From NCBI GenBank assembly GCA_017430225.1, contig JAFRNK010000085.1:1-34868 (forward strand): a stretch of DNA of 34,868 nucleotides, in the 5' to 3' direction. Source of the DNA: Clostridia bacterium (GTDB lineage Bacteria > Bacillota > Clostridia > Christensenellales > Aristaeellaceae). Of this stretch, positions 24,751 to 31,902 are shown in pieces. Every line of letters begins with the position of its first letter. Position 1 is the stretch's first letter. The position numbers and the translations under genes were made by a program. The notes below the pieces were generated by a model, which saw only the letters and a list, made by a program, of their open reading frames with translations, had not been told where the DNA came from and made no database searches.

Positions 24751-25606
24751 ATTCGTCTGCGTGCTTTTTGAAGAACTCGTAGTATACCCTCGGATTCTTC
24801 AATTGCGTCCAGCTTTCGACCGTGCGGGACTGGTCGTCCAGGTTGATGATCCTGGCGCCCGGGAACGCCAGCAGGAAGGGCGAATGCGTGCTGATGACCA
24901 GCTGGTTGCCGCAGTACCGGACCGACTCCATCAGGAAATCTGCCAGGATGATCTGGTTTTCCGGGCTCAGGCTGTTTTCAGGCTCGTCCAGCAGGCAGAG
25001 CGAATCCATTTCGATTTTAGTCTGGAAATACATCAGCGCGCTTTCGCCGTTGGAGCGCTCCCGCAGGCTTTTTCCAGATTCGTCTTTGATAAACCGGCTC
25101 ATCGTTTTGCCGCGGGCCGCATTGATCGTGTGCAGGTGTTCAAGGTCCTCCAGGGATCGAACCTGGAATTTTTCTCTTTTCAGTTCAAAATAGTCTTCCG
25201 CCAGGTCCTTTCTCCGGCGGTCGATGCCCTCGTTGATGGCACGGATATCCAGCATCATGTCGAACACGTCGTCGCTGGTGATGATCCGGCTTGCGGGAGG
25301 GATCTCTTCTTCTACGGTCGCCCGGCAGCGGTTCACGTAATTCTCAAAGAAGCGCGAACGGTTGTACGGGCTGCTCCGCTTCAGGCCGAGCTTTTCGGCG
25401 ATGACGTTCAGCACCGTGCTTTTCCCGCTGCCATTGCCGCCGTAGAGGATGGTGACCGGGCGGAAAAAGATTTCGGTCAGGCCAGCCTTCGGCAGGATCC
25501 TGTATGGATAAACCGACTGGTCATAAGTGGTCTTCAGGTCGAACAGGAAATCGGTTTCCGCTTCTTCGTCCGGAAAGTAAAACGCGCTCAGAAACAAGAA
25601 CCCCAT
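24737..25606 (-). CDS. AAA/ABC-type ATPase (COG3910-like)
   Basis: A 289-residue single-domain ATPase of the ABC/SMC-like class. Walker A is GGNGSGKST (56-64), the ABC-type signature SNGES lies at 185-189, Walker B is LCLLDEPENSL (203-213), and the switch is STHSPFLLAFPG (239-250, His241). The region between is helical and charged (about 90-170), probably a short coiled arm. The C-terminal YYEFFKKHADEFEND resembles the predicted-ATPase group COG3910; there is no TOPRIM nuclease domain, so it is not a full OLD protein. The ATG at 25606 is directly abutted by AAAGGAG; a TTG nine bases inside (25597) would be better spaced. It follows the kinase-like gene by 18 bp. Function unknown. Confidence 0.82.
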   Translation of the reverse strand: MGFLFLSAFYFPDEEAETDFLFDLKTTYDQSVYPYRILPKAGLTEIFFRPVTILYGGNGSGKSTVLNVIAEKLGLKRSSPYNRSRFFENYVNRCRATVEEEIPPASRIITSDDVFDMMLDIRAINEGIDRRRKDLAEDYFELKREKFQVRSLEDLEHLHTINAARGKTMSRFIKDESGKSLRERSNGESALMYFQTKIEMDSLCLLDEPENSLSPENQIILADFLMESVRYCGNQLVISTHSPFLLAFPGARIINLDDQSRTVESWTQLKNPRVYYEFFKKHADEFEND

Positions 25607-25624
25607 CTCCTTTCCCCATCAGCG

Positions 25625-26266
25625 TTATGACAGCCCGAACACTTCCTCCGCCAGCACGAGCGTCTGCGCGGGCGTTCTGTTTTCGTCCCGCAGGATCACC
25701 GGAAACCCGGAGTGCAGGAAAGTATCATAGATTTCGCGCGAGTTGACGCGCATCAGGCACTGCCTGAAATTCTCCAGCGCCGCGCCGGGATCCGACTCCT
25801 CGGTCATGAGGCGGTACAGGAACTGCTTTTCCCGGTCCGGCCGGTCAAAGAACCGGCGGACGGAGACCTCGGGGTCCGCCAGCATCACGAGCACATGCCG
25901 CTCGTCCGAAATACGTCTCAGCGTCGCAAGGGTGACGTTGGTATCCACGAAGATCTTCCGCCCCTGTCCGCGCAGGACGTCCAGGATCTGAAGCTCGAGC
26001 CGCTCGCATTCCAGGGTCACGCCTTTCACCCAGGCCTCGTACTCGTCCGGCGTGCGCCGCACGAAGTCGTGCCAGTCCTCAAGATCGCGCGTGTAGGTCA
26101 GGCACGGGTACTCCGCTTTGTCCAGCCCGGGCAGCAGCCTGTCGTGATAGTTCTCCTCGCAGGCGATGCCGTGATGCTTTTCCGCGAGCGCTTTGACCAG
26201 GGTGGATTTCCCGGCGTACGCCGTTCCGGTCACGAAATATACGCTGCTGTAAGCTGCCTCAGTCAT
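25625..26266 (-). CDS. P-loop nucleoside-kinase-like ATPase
   Basis: A 213-residue protein with an N-terminal Walker A GTAYAGKST (14-22) at the end of the first strand (SSVYFVTG). VFVDTNVTLATLRRI-like IFVDTNVTLATL around residue 105 looks like the second strand with an acidic residue, and DRPDREKQFLYRLM holds possible lid arginines. The size and layout resemble small-molecule kinases (shikimate, gluconate or nucleoside kinases), but no specific family was recognised. The phosphate acceptor is unknown. It starts six bases after the xylanase stop with a weak ribosome binding site and is followed by the ATPase gene, so the three genes probably share a transcript. Confidence 0.75.
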   Translation of the reverse strand: MTEAAYSSVYFVTGTAYAGKSTLVKALAEKHHGIACEENYHDRLLPGLDKAEYPCLTYTRDLEDWHDFVRRTPDEYEAWVKGVTLECERLELQILDVLRGQGRKIFVDTNVTLATLRRISDERHVLVMLADPEVSVRRFFDRPDREKQFLYRLMTEESDPGAALENFRQCLMRVNSREIYDTFLHSGFPVILRDENRTPAQTLVLAEEVFGLS

Positions 26267-26272
26267 TCCGCA

Positions 26273-27820
26273 TTATTTGAACATGTCCGGCTGCGTCACG
26301 GCCCAGAAGGCGGGCTTGGGGTTGCGTTTGGCATCGAACAGCAGCGGATAGCTGCTGGAGCGCCAGCTCTGGTTGTCGCACACGCCCCAGACCTGGACGG
26401 CGATGAACTGGTCGCTGTGTTCGTCCAGGATCTTCATGATCTGCGCGTACATCTTCGCTTGCTTCATGAAGCTGGCTTCGCCGTTGTCGGGCACGCCGAC
26501 GTCCAGCTCGCTGACGCGCAGCTTGAGCCCCAGCGCGGCGATGCGCCTGACCGAGCGCTCGATATCGCCGATCGACGGGAAGTCGACGGAATGGTGCATC
26601 TGGAAACCGTAACCGTCGATATTGCCCTCGGGAATCAGGCTCTTGAGCAGCCTGACGATGCCGTTCTGCTTCCCGGTCATGGCGGTGTTGTAATCGTTGT
26701 AGAAGAGCAGCGTGCCTTCCGGCGCGTATTTCCTGGCCAGCTCGAAGGCGCGGGCCACGAAGTCCTCGCCGACCGTCTTCATCCAGTTGGAGTTGCGCAG
26801 CCAGCCGCTGCCGTCGTCGATCGCCTCGTTGACCACGTCCCAGGACACGATGACGCCGGGATAGTTGGCATCCATATATTCCATGATACCGCGGATGTAA
26901 TTTTCGAGCCGCCCCAGCATGACCTCACGGGTAACCAGCGGCCTCGCGGAATCATAGACCTCGTGGAAGAACACTTCCGGCGTCTGGCTGTGCCAGACCA
27001 GCACGTGGCCGTGGACCTTCAGGCCGTTCTTTTTGGCGTAGTCCAGGAGGGGCTTCGCGGCTTCGAAGCGCACCGCCGCTGCGCTTTCGTCCTCGGCTGC
27101 CAGCTTGCGGCTCTTGGTCACGTCGAGTACAGCGTCCGGCTTGAGCTCGTTCTCCGGGGTCAGGATGCTGAACTGCCTGCGGTTGAAGGCCATCGCCACC
27201 CCGTCCATCGCCTGGCCGCGGGGCACGCAGGTGCCGAAGTCGAAGCGGTCGGCATAGATCTCCTTCAGCGACGGCATTTCGCCGGCCTCGAGGATCTCCA
27301 TGGCCGTGGGCGTCGCCATGGACGGCGTGCCTTCCGGCGCGGTGACGCGGAAGTTGCGGATGTCGAATTCGATATTCGGCGCGCCGGTGGTCTCCACATA
27401 CAGCACAAAGCGGTCATACTGGCCCGCGGTGTATTCGCATTGCAGGGTGATCCATTTGTCGCGGGCGGCATCGCCGGACGCGAGGTTCTCATAGGTTTCC
27501 GCGCCGTTCGCGGCGTGCGCGACAGAGATCATGAAATGCGCGCTGTCGGCCTGCTGCTGGCGCACCTGCGCGCTGATGCCGTAGGTCACGCCGGGCACCA
27601 TGGCAAAATCCCTGCCCGGGGAATTCCAGTCGCTCTGCCTGCCGGCCATGTGCAGGTTGTTTGGCGCTGCCAGCGATACGCTGCCCGAGCCGCGCGCGTA
27701 CCAGCCGTCCAGGCTCTCGGCAAACTTTGAATTATACACCGTTACGTTTCCTTCACCCATTGCTGCGACAGCGCCCATCAGAATGACGAGGGCCAGCACA
27801 GCCGCTGTCAGTTTCCGCAT
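26273..27820 (-). CDS. Exported GH10 endo-1,4-beta-xylanase with N-terminal carbohydrate-binding module
   Basis: A 515-residue secreted xylanase. The signal peptide (MRKLTAAVLALVILMGAVAA) is followed by a beta-rich module of about 130 residues (29-160) that looks like a CBM4/9/22-type xylan-binding jelly roll (SLDGWYARGSGSVSL; AMVPGVTYGISAQVR; FDIRNFRVTAPEG). The GH10 barrel begins near residue 185 (LKEIYADRFDFGTCVP) and has FSILTPENELKPD, VHGHVLVWHSQTPE, the acid/base Glu332 in WDVVNEAID, the tryptophan/histidine region FQMHHSVDFPS and the nucleophile Glu438 in VSELDVG. It has no lipobox, dockerin or sortase motif, so it should be released or loosely held. It is expressed from its own promoter and leads the two ATPase genes. 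Confidence 0.95.
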   Translation of the reverse strand: MRKLTAAVLALVILMGAVAAMGEGNVTVYNSKFAESLDGWYARGSGSVSLAAPNNLHMAGRQSDWNSPGRDFAMVPGVTYGISAQVRQQQADSAHFMISVAHAANGAETYENLASGDAARDKWITLQCEYTAGQYDRFVLYVETTGAPNIEFDIRNFRVTAPEGTPSMATPTAMEILEAGEMPSLKEIYADRFDFGTCVPRGQAMDGVAMAFNRRQFSILTPENELKPDAVLDVTKSRKLAAEDESAAAVRFEAAKPLLDYAKKNGLKVHGHVLVWHSQTPEVFFHEVYDSARPLVTREVMLGRLENYIRGIMEYMDANYPGVIVSWDVVNEAIDDGSGWLRNSNWMKTVGEDFVARAFELARKYAPEGTLLFYNDYNTAMTGKQNGIVRLLKSLIPEGNIDGYGFQMHHSVDFPSIGDIERSVRRIAALGLKLRVSELDVGVPDNGEASFMKQAKMYAQIMKILDEHSDQFIAVQVWGVCDNQSWRSSSYPLLFDAKRNPKPAFWAVTQPDMFK

Positions 27821-27853
27821 AAAGACCGTCCTTCCATTTGCTGTTTTCAGTTC

Positions 27854-27882
27854 ATTCTATCCCAAAGCGTCCCGGATGTAAA
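27854..27882 (-). promoter_or_regulatory. Promoter of the xylanase gene
   Basis: On the minus strand TTTACA (27882-27877) and TAGAAT (27859-27854) are 17 bp apart. The predicted start near 27847 gives a leader of about 27 nt. The element lies only about 20 bp after the stop of the upstream radical SAM gene. Confidence 0.7.
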
Positions 27883-27900
27883 GCGTGTTCCGGATACAGG

Positions 27901-28761
27901 TCAGCAGTTCCCCACATGCACGTACCGAAGGTTCCGGGCGGCAGTCTCCGCCAGCCGGTACACCGCGCGCACGTCCGTCGCCCGCCTGTCCCGCATCCGG
28001 TGGCGCGGGAAGAAGCGCGTCACATGCAGCGGGATGTCGCGGCCCGATTTCTGCCCATATACCCCGGTCAGCCCGGCGACCCACGCGCTGAGTTCCAGCA
28101 TTTCGGCCTCGTCATCGTTCTCCCCCGGCACGATCAGCGTCGTCAGTTCCACGTGGCAGAGCCTGACCGCTTCCTCGATAAAGCGCATCGCCATCTGCCG
28201 GTCGCCTTTCAGGACGTCGCGGTAATACCTGTCCGTGAAGCCCTTCAGGTCGATATTCATCGCGTCGATATAAGGCGCGATTTCACGGAGTACGGAAAGG
28301 GACGCCGTGCCGTTGGTCACCAGTACGTTGACCATGCCCCTGCCGTGCACCAGCTTCGCGGTATCCCGGACGAATTCATACCCCACCAGCGGCTCGTTGT
28401 ACGTGAACGCGAGGCCGATATTCCCGCGAGCTTTGCACTCCTCCGCGATTTCCGCCAGGCGTTCCGGGGACGCTTCCGCGGTGTCTGCGGGAAAGCGCCC
28501 GTCCGGACCCCTCTGCGCGATTTCGTGATTCTGGCAGAACGGGCACTGCAGGTTGCACCCGAGGCTGTCGACGGAAAGGATCATGCTCCCCGGATGGAAA
28601 TGCATGAGGGGCTTTTTCTCGATCGGATCCAGCGCCAGGGACGATATCCGGCCGTAGTATTCCGGGACAACCTTTCCCCCGCGGCCGGTCCTGGCCCCGC
28701 AGGGGCCTGTCTGGCCTTCCCCCAGCTCGCAGCGCCTGAAACAGACTCCACACCTTGCCAT
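27901..28761 (-). CDS. amrS: AmmeMemoRadiSam system radical SAM enzyme
   Basis: A 286-residue radical SAM protein. The cluster motif CNLQCPFC has Cys69, Cys73 and Cys76 in CX3CX2C spacing. The N-terminus adds a cysteine-rich segment (Cys4, Cys7, Cys11, Cys21), a possible metal site typical of PflA-like and AmrS proteins. LDPIEKKPLMHFHPGS before the motif, LAFTYNEPLVGYEFVRD after it, NVLVTNGTAS and MNIDLKGFTDRYYRDVLKG (quoted in part) are hallmarks of this family. It should cleave S-adenosylmethionine to a 5'-deoxyadenosyl radical, acting on an unknown substrate. It is the last gene of a four-gene operon and follows the Memo-AMMECR1 fusion by 12 bp, with GGAGG placed six bases before the ATG. 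Confidence 0.94.
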   Translation of the reverse strand: MARCGVCFRRCELGEGQTGPCGARTGRGGKVVPEYYGRISSLALDPIEKKPLMHFHPGSMILSVDSLGCNLQCPFCQNHEIAQRGPDGRFPADTAEASPERLAEIAEECKARGNIGLAFTYNEPLVGYEFVRDTAKLVHGRGMVNVLVTNGTASLSVLREIAPYIDAMNIDLKGFTDRYYRDVLKGDRQMAMRFIEEAVRLCHVELTTLIVPGENDDEAEMLELSAWVAGLTGVYGQKSGRDIPLHVTRFFPRHRMRDRRATDVRAVYRLAETAARNLRYVHVGNC

Positions 28762-28773
28762 AAGCGCCTCCGC

Positions 28774-30162
28774 TCACGTATGCCGGATGACCTCGAAGCG
28801 TTCCAGCGTGACAGGATCGCCGGCGTTGATCCCGCCTTTCCGCATGGCGATGGCGACCTGCTGGTCCACGCTGTCCACGCCCTCCAGGTCGGGCAGGAGC
28901 AGGCCCCGCTTCGCGCCGCTGGTGACGATCACACCGTATTTTTTGACGTCCAGCTGGTCCTTCCCGGAGATCCTTTCCGGCGCAGTGAGCACGTCGACGT
29001 GGATCTCCAGCCAGGGCAGTTCATCCTCCCGGATTGGATCGAACCGGGGATCCCTGACAGCCGCGCTGACGGCATTGCCGATGATTTCGTGCCCGATGCA
29101 ATCGCGCGTCGGCAGGATGGTACCGATGCAGCCGCGCAGCTGGCCGTGCTCGTGAATGGATACGAAGACGCCCGCCCTTTCGGATTTCATCTCGTCCGTC
29201 GCCCAGTCGGGCAGGGCCGTGAGGGTCTGTCGGTCACGGATATACCCCTCGATCGTCTGCCTGGCCAGACGTACGTACGCGTCCTCTTTTTTCCGCAGGC
29301 CGTTCATTCTCGCTTCCTGTTCCTTCAGGTGCCGGTCCAGGAAACGGCGGGCCTCCGATTCGCCACCGGGGCGGAAGGTACAGATGCCGTAGCCCACGCC
29401 CGTGACGTCCTCGTGGGAGAGCTGTTTCGCCTCCACCTCCAGCCCGTCGAGCGCGCCGGCCATGATCACGAAAGACCGGTGCCCGCACTCCGCCGCTTTG
29501 TCGCAGAAGTTCTCGTCAAAATCGAAGAGCTCGCCGAAAGCCGCGCGGGAGCACACGTCCATGATGCGCCGGTCATACTCGGGCCCTTCCGGCGCGAAGC
29601 CGTACGGGCCGTAGCTCTGCAGCTTGTGCGAAAGATCGCCGCTGGCGATGTATACCGCTTTGCGGCCCGTGCTCTCCACCGCCCGGCGGACGATCTGCCC
29701 AAGCTCGTAATGCTTCGTCAGCGGCAGCCCGGAAAGGCCGATCCTGACGATCCTGCCGCCCCGGTACTTCTGCCGGATAAAGTACAACGGCACCATGGTC
29801 CCGTGGTCCAGATGCCGGTCCCGTTCGCCCATGGTCCCGGCCGGGAACCCGCGCGCTTCCGCGATATCGCAGATCTCCCGCACCAGCGGCTCGTCATACT
29901 CTTCCGTGAAACTGACGCTTCTCGCGCGGAACGCGCCGAAATCGCCGGAGGCCTTTTTGCCGGGCGAGATGTGGAAATAATCGGAATACATCACCGAATG
30001 CGGGCTGGAAATGATGATCGTCTCCGGCTGAAGCGCGGCGATCTCGTCCGCCGCCTGCTCATAGGCCCGGATCGTTTCCCGGATCTGCTGTTCGGATCCC
30101 TTCCCGACCTCCGGGACGATCATGGGCGGATGCGGGACCATATACGCTGCAAGGATCGGCAT
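28774..30162 (-). CDS. amrA: AmmeMemoRadiSam fusion protein: Memo-like LigB domain plus AMMECR1 domain
   Basis: A 462-residue two-domain protein. Residues 1 to about 265 form a class III extradiol dioxygenase/Memo-like domain (system protein B): candidate metal ligands are His11 (VPHPPMIVPEVG), His55 (SSPHSV), His120 (RHLDHGTM) and His179 (SGDLSH). Residues about 290-460 form an AMMECR1 domain (system protein A) with the invariant LRGCIGT at 342-348, ILPTRDCIG and VRDPRFDPI. In many genomes A and B are separate proteins; here they are one chain. The role of the system is not established; Memo relatives bind iron or copper. It has AAAGGAGGG as ribosome binding site and lies between a methyltransferase gene and amrS. 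Confidence 0.93.
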   Translation of the reverse strand: MPILAAYMVPHPPMIVPEVGKGSEQQIRETIRAYEQAADEIAALQPETIIISSPHSVMYSDYFHISPGKKASGDFGAFRARSVSFTEEYDEPLVREICDIAEARGFPAGTMGERDRHLDHGTMVPLYFIRQKYRGGRIVRIGLSGLPLTKHYELGQIVRRAVESTGRKAVYIASGDLSHKLQSYGPYGFAPEGPEYDRRIMDVCSRAAFGELFDFDENFCDKAAECGHRSFVIMAGALDGLEVEAKQLSHEDVTGVGYGICTFRPGGESEARRFLDRHLKEQEARMNGLRKKEDAYVRLARQTIEGYIRDRQTLTALPDWATDEMKSERAGVFVSIHEHGQLRGCIGTILPTRDCIGHEIIGNAVSAAVRDPRFDPIREDELPWLEIHVDVLTAPERISGKDQLDVKKYGVIVTSGAKRGLLLPDLEGVDSVDQQVAIAMRKGGINAGDPVTLERFEVIRHT

Positions 30163-30177
30163 CGCCTTTACCCTCCT

Positions 30178-31005
30178 TTATTTCTTTACCTGTTTGCGGT
30201 AATTGTAGATGATTCCGCCTTCCGCGCTCTCGTGGCGGAACCACTCGAACCCGCGGGCGACCAGTTCCGGATCCGGCGCGGAGCGTTTGAACCCGTCATC
30301 GCCGTTGCAGATCACCAGCCACCCGCCGTCCTTCGTAATGCGGGCCATTTCCGCGATTTCTTCCTCGTAGGAATCGCCCACCACGTGGCCGCTCAGCACC
30401 GCGTCGAAGGTATCGTCTTCATAGGGCAGGCACAGCACCTCGCCGTCCAGCACCTTCACGTTGGGGATGTTCTCCCGCCTGATTTTGTCCCGCATATACT
30501 CGCGCAGGCAGTCACACGGCTCGCTGGCGTAGACCCGCCTGGCGATCTTTGCCGCGGCAAAGGCCAGCCGCCCCGTTCCGGCCCCGACGTCCAGCACGAT
30601 CTTATCCGTCAGGTCTGCCAGCTCGTACAGGTATTTCGGATCCCAGTTGCGGATGTAGTCGGCCTGATTCATGACCTCGGGATAGGCATAGACGACGAAC
30701 GTCTCGTGCGCCTGAAGGACTGCCGTCTCCGCCTCACGCATCTCTGCTTCGGTCCAGCCCGCGTACGGGATCGCCCCGATCTCGTCCAGGAACGCGCCGC
30801 ACTCCGGCGCCTTGGCCCGGACATAAGCGGTCACGTGCGGATACCGGTACAGCGCTTTCGCCATATCCAGCTTATAATCCCTGCCGCCGTTGTCGAACCA
30901 TCCGAACCGGCTGCAGTCGGTAAATATCCAGCGCAACGCCCAGCGGTCAAACAGCAGGAAGCTGTCCATCGTGTAATCTTTCGCGTCGATCCAGTTATAA
31001 CTCAT
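30178..31005 (-). CDS. Class I SAM-dependent methyltransferase
   Basis: A 275-residue cytoplasmic methyltransferase. The SAM-binding motif I is VLDVGAGTGRLAFAAA (137-152), motif II region is RRVYASEPCDCLREYM with an acidic residue after the second strand, and motif IV-like DDTFDAVLSGHVVGDSYEEEI follows. The first 115 residues (DYTMDSFLLFDRWALRWIFTDCSRFGWFDNG...) are an N-terminal helical extension with no recognised domain and several aromatic residues. The ATG at 31005 follows GTGAGGT; a longer in-frame reading through the upstream gene is spurious. It is eight bases downstream of another methyltransferase and 15 bases before the Memo-AMMECR1 fusion. Methyl acceptor unknown. Confidence 0.88.
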   Translation of the reverse strand: MSYNWIDAKDYTMDSFLLFDRWALRWIFTDCSRFGWFDNGGRDYKLDMAKALYRYPHVTAYVRAKAPECGAFLDEIGAIPYAGWTEAEMREAETAVLQAHETFVVYAYPEVMNQADYIRNWDPKYLYELADLTDKIVLDVGAGTGRLAFAAAKIARRVYASEPCDCLREYMRDKIRRENIPNVKVLDGEVLCLPYEDDTFDAVLSGHVVGDSYEEEIAEMARITKDGGWLVICNGDDGFKRSAPDPELVARGFEWFRHESAEGGIIYNYRKQVKK

Positions 31006-31013
31006 GAATGACC

Positions 31014-31805
31014 TCACTGCTTTTTCAGAACCCAGACATACCGGCCGGTATCTTCCCGGCTGCCGTGATAATCGCCGAAGATATCGACGGCCTTCCAGCC
31101 GCAGAGCTCGAGCAGGTACAGCATTTCCTGCTTGTAGGTCTGCCGCATCCTGAGCGGACGGATCCGCTCGCCGATCACTTTCCCGTCCACGTCCAGCGTC
31201 TCGAACTTCCAGTTCCCGTACATGATCTGTGTCATCGGATCGTAGGAGATCGCGTTGTAGATGCGTTCGCGGTACCCGTCGCGGTTGGTGTACTCCAGGC
31301 GGAAAGTGTAATCGTCCGGCGTGGTCTGCATCTGCTGCGCCTGGAAGACGGGGTGCGGCGCGAACGTGTTGAGCGTCAGGATGCCGTCGTCCGTCAGGCA
31401 TTCCCGCATGTTCAGGAGGGCCCTGCGCTGGTCTTCCGGCGTCAGCAGGTGCATAAACCCGCTGCGGGCGATGATCGCCAGCGAATACTTGCGATCGCTC
31501 CTGAAATCCGTCATATTGCCCGGGAAGATGCGCGGGTGCAGCCCCATACGATCCGCCTTCTTCCGCGCCACGGCGCACATGGCTTCCGACAGGTCGGTGC
31601 CTTCCACGTCCAGCCCGGCCTGCGCCAGGTACAGCAGCACCGCGCCGGTGCCGCAGGCGATGTCGATGGTGCCCCGGCCGCCGTACTCCCTCGCCAGGCC
31701 CAGGTAGAAGTCCTGAAAGCCCTCGTAGCTGTCGTGCTCCCTGTACATGACGTCCAGGTAAGCGTCGTAATTCTCCGCGACGTCCTGATAGTCGTGCAGA
31801 TCCAT
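31014..31805 (-). CDS. Class I SAM-dependent methyltransferase
   Basis: A 263-residue methyltransferase, first gene of the operon with the AmmeMemoRadiSam genes. Motif I is IDIACGTGAVLLYLAQAG (47-64), the acidic residue after strand 2 is in VEGTDLSEAMC, and YSLAIIARSGFMHLLTPEDQ is the strand 4 region. The C-terminal half has a long beta insertion (YTFRLEYTNRDGYRERIYNAI; MYGNWKFETLDVDGKVIGERI, each in part) seen in small-molecule methyltransferases of the Methyltransf_25 group. AGAGGAG precedes the ATG. It is not a close copy of the neighbouring methyltransferase: the flanking domains differ. Acceptor unknown. Confidence 0.9.
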   Translation of the reverse strand: MDLHDYQDVAENYDAYLDVMYREHDSYEGFQDFYLGLAREYGGRGTIDIACGTGAVLLYLAQAGLDVEGTDLSEAMCAVARKKADRMGLHPRIFPGNMTDFRSDRKYSLAIIARSGFMHLLTPEDQRRALLNMRECLTDDGILTLNTFAPHPVFQAQQMQTTPDDYTFRLEYTNRDGYRERIYNAISYDPMTQIMYGNWKFETLDVDGKVIGERIRPLRMRQTYKQEMLYLLELCGWKAVDIFGDYHGSREDTGRYVWVLKKQ

Positions 31806-31829
31806 CGGCTTTCTCCTCTCATTTTTTTC

Positions 31830-31858
31830 ATACTACTGCAAAACAAAGCGGCGGTCAA
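31830..31858 (-). promoter_or_regulatory. Promoter of the methyltransferase-AmmeMemoRadiSam operon
   Basis: On the minus strand TTGACC (31858-31853) and TAGTAT (31835-31830) are 17 bp apart. The leader is about 18 nt. The -35 box lies in the stem of the preceding terminator. Confidence 0.55.
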
Positions 31859-31883
31859 CAGTTTTTTGCCGTCCGCCGCCGCT
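31838..31883 (-). terminator. Terminator of the SGNH esterase gene
   Basis: On the minus strand AGCGGCGG (31883-31876) pairs with CCGCCGCT (31854-31847), and TTTGTTTTG follows. It overlaps the promoter of the downstream operon. Confidence 0.75.
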
Positions 31884-31902
31884 GATGCTCCAATGGTATT
31901 CC

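Noticed and set aside
24737-25606. OLD-family anti-phage nuclease
   Set aside because: Only the ATPase domain is present; no TOPRIM domain follows and no partner helicase or nuclease gene is adjacent.
27838-31011. A 1057-codon open frame on the plus strand opposite the radical SAM and Memo-AMMECR1 genes
   Set aside because: It is antisense to genes with clear family motifs, has an Arg/His/Val/Asp-rich composition typical of reversed GC-rich codons, and lacks a ribosome binding site.
30178-31578. A 466-residue version of the second methyltransferase
   Set aside because: The extra N-terminal part is a frame-shifted reading of the upstream methyltransferase gene; the ATG at 31005 has its own ribosome binding site.
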